A stretch of DNA of 38,184 bases from the NCBI RefSeq assembly GCF_018524365.1, contig NZ_JAEKFT010000037.1, forward strand, positions 1-38,184. The letters are read 5' to 3'. Shown here in pieces: positions 34,863 to 38,184 of the stretch. The stretch comes from Denitromonas iodatirespirans. GTDB taxonomy: Bacteria; Pseudomonadota; Gammaproteobacteria; Burkholderiales; Rhodocyclaceae. The translations under genes were made by a program, and so were the position numbers. Below the pieces are notes generated by a model that was not told where the DNA came from, did not search any database, and worked only from the letters and a program-made list of their open reading frames with translations. The stretch's first letter is position 1. Each line of letters opens with the position of its first letter.

Positions 34863-34877
34863 TGGCATACGACATGC
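34863..34877 (+). promoter_or_regulatory. Sigma54-like -24/-12 promoter upstream of tssJ
   Basis: TGGCATACGACATGC keeps the invariant GG and GC of sigma54 promoters at the required 10-bp spacing, with TGGCA intact at -24 and ATGC in place of TTGC at -12. It would start transcription near 34889, about 50 bp before the tssJ ATG. Sigma54 control is known for several T6SS clusters. No bacterial enhancer-binding protein gene is in the window. Confidence 0.5.
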
Positions 34878-34890
34878 GCATGCTAGCATG
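34873..34890. repeat. Two overlapping perfect palindromes in the T6SS divergent region
   Basis: CATGCGCATG (34873-34882) and CATGCTAGCATG (34879-34890) are each perfectly self-complementary and share CATG. They overlap the -12 region and the expected transcription start of the tssJ promoter, so they could form an operator for a dimeric regulator. No matching regulator is in view. Confidence 0.6.
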
Positions 34891-34941
34891 ACGGATCAAA
34901 AAATTTTCACGTCATACAACAACAGGCAACCGAAGGCCGCC

Positions 34942-35553
34942 ATGAGATCCATCATCTGGTTTTGCGTGATTTGTGTCGCGAGCGCGCTTGCCGTCAGTGG
35001 ATGCGCCGCGACCTCCGCGGTTCAGGCGGCCGGGGCTGCCGTCAACATCGCCATGCAACTCGCCGGCATCAAAACGGACAACGGTGGGGACGCGCCAAAG
35101 ACGACAGACGTGCCCTTGAGCATTTCGGCGGGCAAGGAGCTCAACACCACCGCCGACGGGCGCGCGCTGTCGTTGGTCGTCCGGATCTATCAGCTGCGCA
35201 GCCACCGCGCATTCGATACGCTCCCCTATGCCATGGCCAGCGGCGAAGATGCCGGGCGTGCCCTGCTTGGCGACGAACTGATCGCCACCAAGGACGTCGT
35301 GCTCATCCCCGGAAAGCACTACGAGCTGCTTCAGCAGCTGCCCCAGGGCGGCACCACCATCGGTGTCGTGGGTTTGTTCCATGCCCCTGCACGCGGCCGC
35401 TGGAAGATCGCCTTCGATGCAGAAGCTTCGCGGGATACCGGCATCACGGTCGGCGCTCACGCGTGCGCGCTCACCGCCGGCCGCGGCGTACTGTCCGACA
35501 CCTCCTCCACCGATTTCGTGCGGACGCTCGCTGGCGTCCAGTGCAACGCATAG
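34942..35553 (+). CDS. tssJ: T6SS outer-membrane lipoprotein TssJ
   Basis: TssJ is the outer-membrane lipoprotein that anchors the TssJLM membrane complex. The 203-residue product has a lipoprotein signal peptide with lipobox VSGC (Cys21). The mature domain is a transthyretin-like beta sandwich with the family features SLVVRIYQLRSHRAFDTLPY, LGDELIATKDVVLIPGKHYE and TTIGVVGLFHAPARGRWKIA. The start ATG at 34942 has GAAGG 5 bp upstream; longer frames contain no signal peptide at the start. Its partner TssM is not in the window. It is the first gene of the plus-strand T6SS operon. Confidence 0.93.
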   Translation: MRSIIWFCVICVASALAVSGCAATSAVQAAGAAVNIAMQLAGIKTDNGGDAPKTTDVPLSISAGKELNTTADGRALSLVVRIYQLRSHRAFDTLPYAMASGEDAGRALLGDELIATKDVVLIPGKHYELLQQLPQGGTTIGVVGLFHAPARGRWKIAFDAEASRDTGITVGAHACALTAGRGVLSDTSSTDFVRTLAGVQCNA

Positions 35554-35566
35554 ACCAAGGATCTCG

Positions 35567-36910
35567 ATGCGCAGTGCAAAAATTCTCTGGGGCGAGGGGC
35601 TGTTCCTGCGTCCGCAACACTTCCAGCAACAAGACGCGTATGCCGAGACCCTGAGCCGCCATGCATTGATGACGGCTCAACCGTTCGCCTGGGGCATCAA
35701 GGATCTGGATCTCGACGCCGACGCCCTGAAGAGCGGGACGCTGCGTTTCAACCGCATCGACGCGATCCTGCCCGACGGCACGCCCTTCACCGCCCCCGAT
35801 GTCGATCAACTCCCGCCCCCGGTCGCGCTGGACCCTTTGGTCAGCGACCAGGCCAGCACGGAGTTCTACCTCGCCATCCATCAGGTCAAGATGCATGGCG
35901 GCAACGCCGCCGACAACGCCTCGGATGCCGGCCAGGCACGCTTTCTCATCGCGCCGCGCGATATCTCCGATTTGTTCACCGACGCCTCGGAGGCGCAGAT
36001 CAGCACGCTCAGCACGCTGTCGTACCTCAAGTCTTCCAGCGAGCCTCGCGATCAGTACACCACGCTCGCGCTGGTGCGCATCCGCCGCACCACCAGCGAC
36101 GGCTTCGAACGGGACCCCGCCTTCCTGCCGCCCTCGGTCAGCCTGCGCAGCGCCCCCATGCTGGTGTTGATGCTGCGGCGTCAGATCGATGCCTTGCGTG
36201 CCAAGGTCGAAGCTTTGTACGGCGTCCATCGGGAACCGTCGCAGAACATCATCGAATTCCGCTCAGGCGATATCGCATCCTTCTGGCTGCTGCACACCGC
36301 CAGCAGTGCCTGTGCCGCCCTCACCCATCTGTTCAAGAATCCGGAGCTTCATCCCGAGCGCCTGTTCCAGGAGTTGCTGCGACTGGCCGGCGGCCTGCTG
36401 ACGTTCTCGAAGCAACACTCGCTCAACGACCTGCCGTCCTACGACCATGCCGCGCCGGGGCCATGCTTCACCCGCATCGACATCATCCTGCGCGATCTGC
36501 TCGACACGGTGATTTCAACCCGCTACTTCTCGATCGCGCTGACCCAGCCCAAACCCGCATTCCATGCCGGACGCCTCGACTCCGACAAGATCACCGACGA
36601 GACCACCTTCTACCTGTCGATCAGCGCCTCCCACCCGCAATCCGAACTGATCGACTCCGTCCCGCTGCGCTTGAAGATCGGCGCTCCGGACGATGTCGAG
36701 AAGCTGGTGCTGTCCGCCATGTCCGGCGTGCAGCTGAATCACGCCGCCCAGGTGCCCGCGGCCATCCCTGTCCGCCCCGGTGCCACCTACTTCGCGCTGG
36801 ACACACGCGGCGCGCTGTACGAACGCATGCTCAAGGCGCAATCCATCATGATCTACGCGCCCGAAAGCTACCAGGACCTCAAGCTTGAACTGATTGCCGT
36901 GACCCCATGA
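35567..36910 (+). CDS. tssK: T6SS baseplate protein TssK
   Basis: TssK links the baseplate to the membrane complex by binding TssL and TssM. The 447-residue product begins with the hallmark KILWGEGLFLRPQHFQQQDA. It has RFNRIDAILPDGTPFTAPDV in the shoulder domain, AGGLLTFSKQHSLNDLPSYD in the middle, and a C-terminal head domain ending YQDLKLELIAVTP. The start ATG at 35567 has AAGGA about 8 bp upstream. It follows tssJ by 13 bp and overlaps tssL by 4 bp (ATGA). Confidence 0.96.
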   Translation: MRSAKILWGEGLFLRPQHFQQQDAYAETLSRHALMTAQPFAWGIKDLDLDADALKSGTLRFNRIDAILPDGTPFTAPDVDQLPPPVALDPLVSDQASTEFYLAIHQVKMHGGNAADNASDAGQARFLIAPRDISDLFTDASEAQISTLSTLSYLKSSSEPRDQYTTLALVRIRRTTSDGFERDPAFLPPSVSLRSAPMLVLMLRRQIDALRAKVEALYGVHREPSQNIIEFRSGDIASFWLLHTASSACAALTHLFKNPELHPERLFQELLRLAGGLLTFSKQHSLNDLPSYDHAAPGPCFTRIDIILRDLLDTVISTRYFSIALTQPKPAFHAGRLDSDKITDETTFYLSISASHPQSELIDSVPLRLKIGAPDDVEKLVLSAMSGVQLNHAAQVPAAIPVRPGATYFALDTRGALYERMLKAQSIMIYAPESYQDLKLELIAVTP

Positions 36911-37674
36911 ACTCGCCTCCGACACTCTTCGCAGACACCCCCGCCCCTCGCAAATCCGCGCCCGAGACCAACGCCCGCTCGCTGGTGGACCTGCTTTACG
37001 ACGGCTTCTACATGCTCATCCTGCTGCGCAACCAGACCGCGCCCAGCGATGCCGACACCTTCACGACGCAGATCCAGAAATTCCTGGACCATTTCGAGCG
37101 CACGGCCAAGAAGCACCACTTCAATAGCGAAGACGTGTTCGACGCCAAATACGCCTTTTGCGCCGCCGTCGATGAAACCATCCTCTCCTCGCGCAGCACC
37201 ATCCGCGACGCCTGGGAGCGGCGCCCGCTCCAGCTGGCCTTGTTCGGCGACCAGCTCGCCGGCGAGCACTTCTTCGACAAACTCGAAACCGCCCGCAATG
37301 GTGGCGCCGGCAGACTCAACGCGCTCGAAGTGTTCCACATGTGCCTGCTGCTCGGCTTCAAGGGCAAATACCTGCTCGAGGGGCCCGAAAAGCTCAAGTA
37401 CCTCACCGCCCAACTCGGCGAACACATCGCCCATCTCAAAGGCAAGGCGGCCACGTTCGCCCCGCGCGCGATGCCGCCGGACCAGGTCGTTCACGTGCTC
37501 AAGCGTGAAATCCCCGTCTGGGCCCTGGCCTCGGTGCTGTCGCTGTTCGGCCTGCTCGCCTTCATCGGCCTGAACCACTACGCCGAAACCACCGTCGACG
37601 CGACCCTGGCGCCCTTCCAGGAGATCGTCCAGCTGGCGCCGCGCGCACCGACCCTCACGATCACCCTGCCCTGA
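36907..37674 (+). CDS. tssL: T6SS inner-membrane protein TssL (DotU/IcmH-like)
   Basis: TssL is the inner-membrane partner of TssM and a docking site for TssK. The 255-residue product has the cytoplasmic DotU domain with VDLLYDGFYMLILLRNQTAP, FDAKYAFCAAVDETILSSRS, LFGDQLAGEHFFDKLE and VFHMCLLLGFKGKYLLEGPE. A single transmembrane segment follows at about 200-222 (VWALASVLSLFGLLAFIGLN). There is no C-terminal peptidoglycan-binding (OmpA-like) domain, so another protein must anchor the complex to the cell wall. It overlaps tssK by 4 bp. The next gene is vgrG, while tssM, its usual companion, is not seen. Confidence 0.96.
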   Translation: MNSPPTLFADTPAPRKSAPETNARSLVDLLYDGFYMLILLRNQTAPSDADTFTTQIQKFLDHFERTAKKHHFNSEDVFDAKYAFCAAVDETILSSRSTIRDAWERRPLQLALFGDQLAGEHFFDKLETARNGGAGRLNALEVFHMCLLLGFKGKYLLEGPEKLKYLTAQLGEHIAHLKGKAATFAPRAMPPDQVVHVLKREIPVWALASVLSLFGLLAFIGLNHYAETTVDATLAPFQEIVQLAPRAPTLTITLP

Positions 37675-37703
37675 ACGCCCCCACCCAAGGCGCAGCATCC
37701 GCC

Positions 37704-38184
37704 ATGACACCGTTGTCGCTTCCGCCCTTCATTTCACAGCATGCCCGGCTCATCGACATCGCTACCGCGCTGCCCGACGCTGCCCTGGTGGTCGAACGTT
37801 TCAGCGCCCGCGAAGCCGTCTCCGAAACCTTCCGCTTCACCATCGACTGCCTGTCGACACACGCCTACTTCGCGCTCGATGCCCTCATCGGCGAAGAGCT
37901 CACCCTCCGGCTGCAACTGGCGGACGGTAGCCGCCGTGTCTGGCATGGCTATGTGACCCAGGCAACCCAGCTGGGCAGCGACGGTGGCCTGACGCGATAC
38001 CGCATCGTTGCCGAACCCTGGCTCGCCCTGCTCGATGTCCGGCAAAACTGCTGCCTCTTCCAGGATGTCGACGTGCTCGACACGGTGGGCACGGTGTTCG
38101 CCGCCTACCCGCAGGCCGACTGGCATGCCGACGTCACCCAATCGCTGCGCCAGCACAGCCGGCTGACCCAGTATCGCGAGACGG
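37704..38184 (+). CDS. vgrG: VgrG spike protein (TssI), 5' part, cut by the window end
   Basis: VgrG trimers form the tip of the Hcp tube and carry effectors. The visible 160 residues are the N-terminal gp27-like domain. They include VERFSAREAVSETFRFTIDC, LIGEELTLRLQLADGSRRVW and HGYVTQATQLGSDGGLTRYR, then EPWLALLDVRQNCCLFQDVD and the diagnostic SRLTQYRET at the edge. The frame is open to the window end; the gp5-like needle and any effector extension lie outside. The gene starts 29 bp after tssL. The Shine-Dalgarno is weak. Confidence 0.93.
   Translation, partial: MTPLSLPPFISQHARLIDIATALPDAALVVERFSAREAVSETFRFTIDCLSTHAYFALDALIGEELTLRLQLADGSRRVWHGYVTQATQLGSDGGLTRYRIVAEPWLALLDVRQNCCLFQDVDVLDTVGTVFAAYPQADWHADVTQSLRQHSRLTQYRET

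Overview
The window is a GC-rich bacterial chromosome segment of tightly packed genes. It carries prfB with its in-frame stop, lysS, guaB-guaA, smpB divergent from ratA-rnfH, a fused mnmC, and gltX beside a tRNA-Val gene. Together with the base composition this suggests a betaproteobacterium, most likely of the Rhodocyclales/Zoogloeaceae type. That placement is inference from gene content; no marker was compared.

Positions 1-1235 hold a C-terminally truncated AI-2E family permease and about 380 bp with no supportable gene. From 1236 to 10.3 kb come housekeeping and transport genes: guaB-guaA on the minus strand with a hairpin between them, a secreted DUF4124 protein, ratA-rnfH divergent from smpB, a modABC molybdate transporter behind a near-perfect Mo-box, and an orphan pstS behind a textbook Pho box. 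The Pho box also decides the pstS start codon. prfB follows with a complete programmed +1 frameshift site.

From 11.5 to 16.6 kb a four-gene operon lies between prfB and lysS. It encodes a kleisin-like protein, a small winged-helix (kite-like) protein, a tiny exported protein and a 930-residue SMC-type ATPase with a hinge. Order and domain logic match the MksFEB/Wadjet condensin group, but no JetD/MksG-type nuclease is present and an exported protein is embedded in the operon. This is the best candidate for something under-described in the window. A GAF-like/GGDEF diguanylate cyclase converges on it.

From 17.9 to 24.9 kb there is lysS, an unrecognised gene overlapping mnmC, a glycine-zipper envelope protein, a conserved-looking unknown, gltX, and tRNA-Val with a clear promoter and terminator.

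After about 480 bp of apparently decayed sequence, a type VI secretion (T6SS) cluster fills the rest. On the minus strand it runs TPR lipoprotein-tssB-tssC-hcp-tssE-tssF-tssG-tssH. On the plus strand, tssJ-tssK-tssL-vgrG runs off the window end. The divergent intergenic region has a sigma54-like -24/-12 element with overlapping palindromes, and a 12-bp hairpin sits between hcp and tssE. tssM, tssA and PAAR genes are not in the window and presumably lie further downstream.
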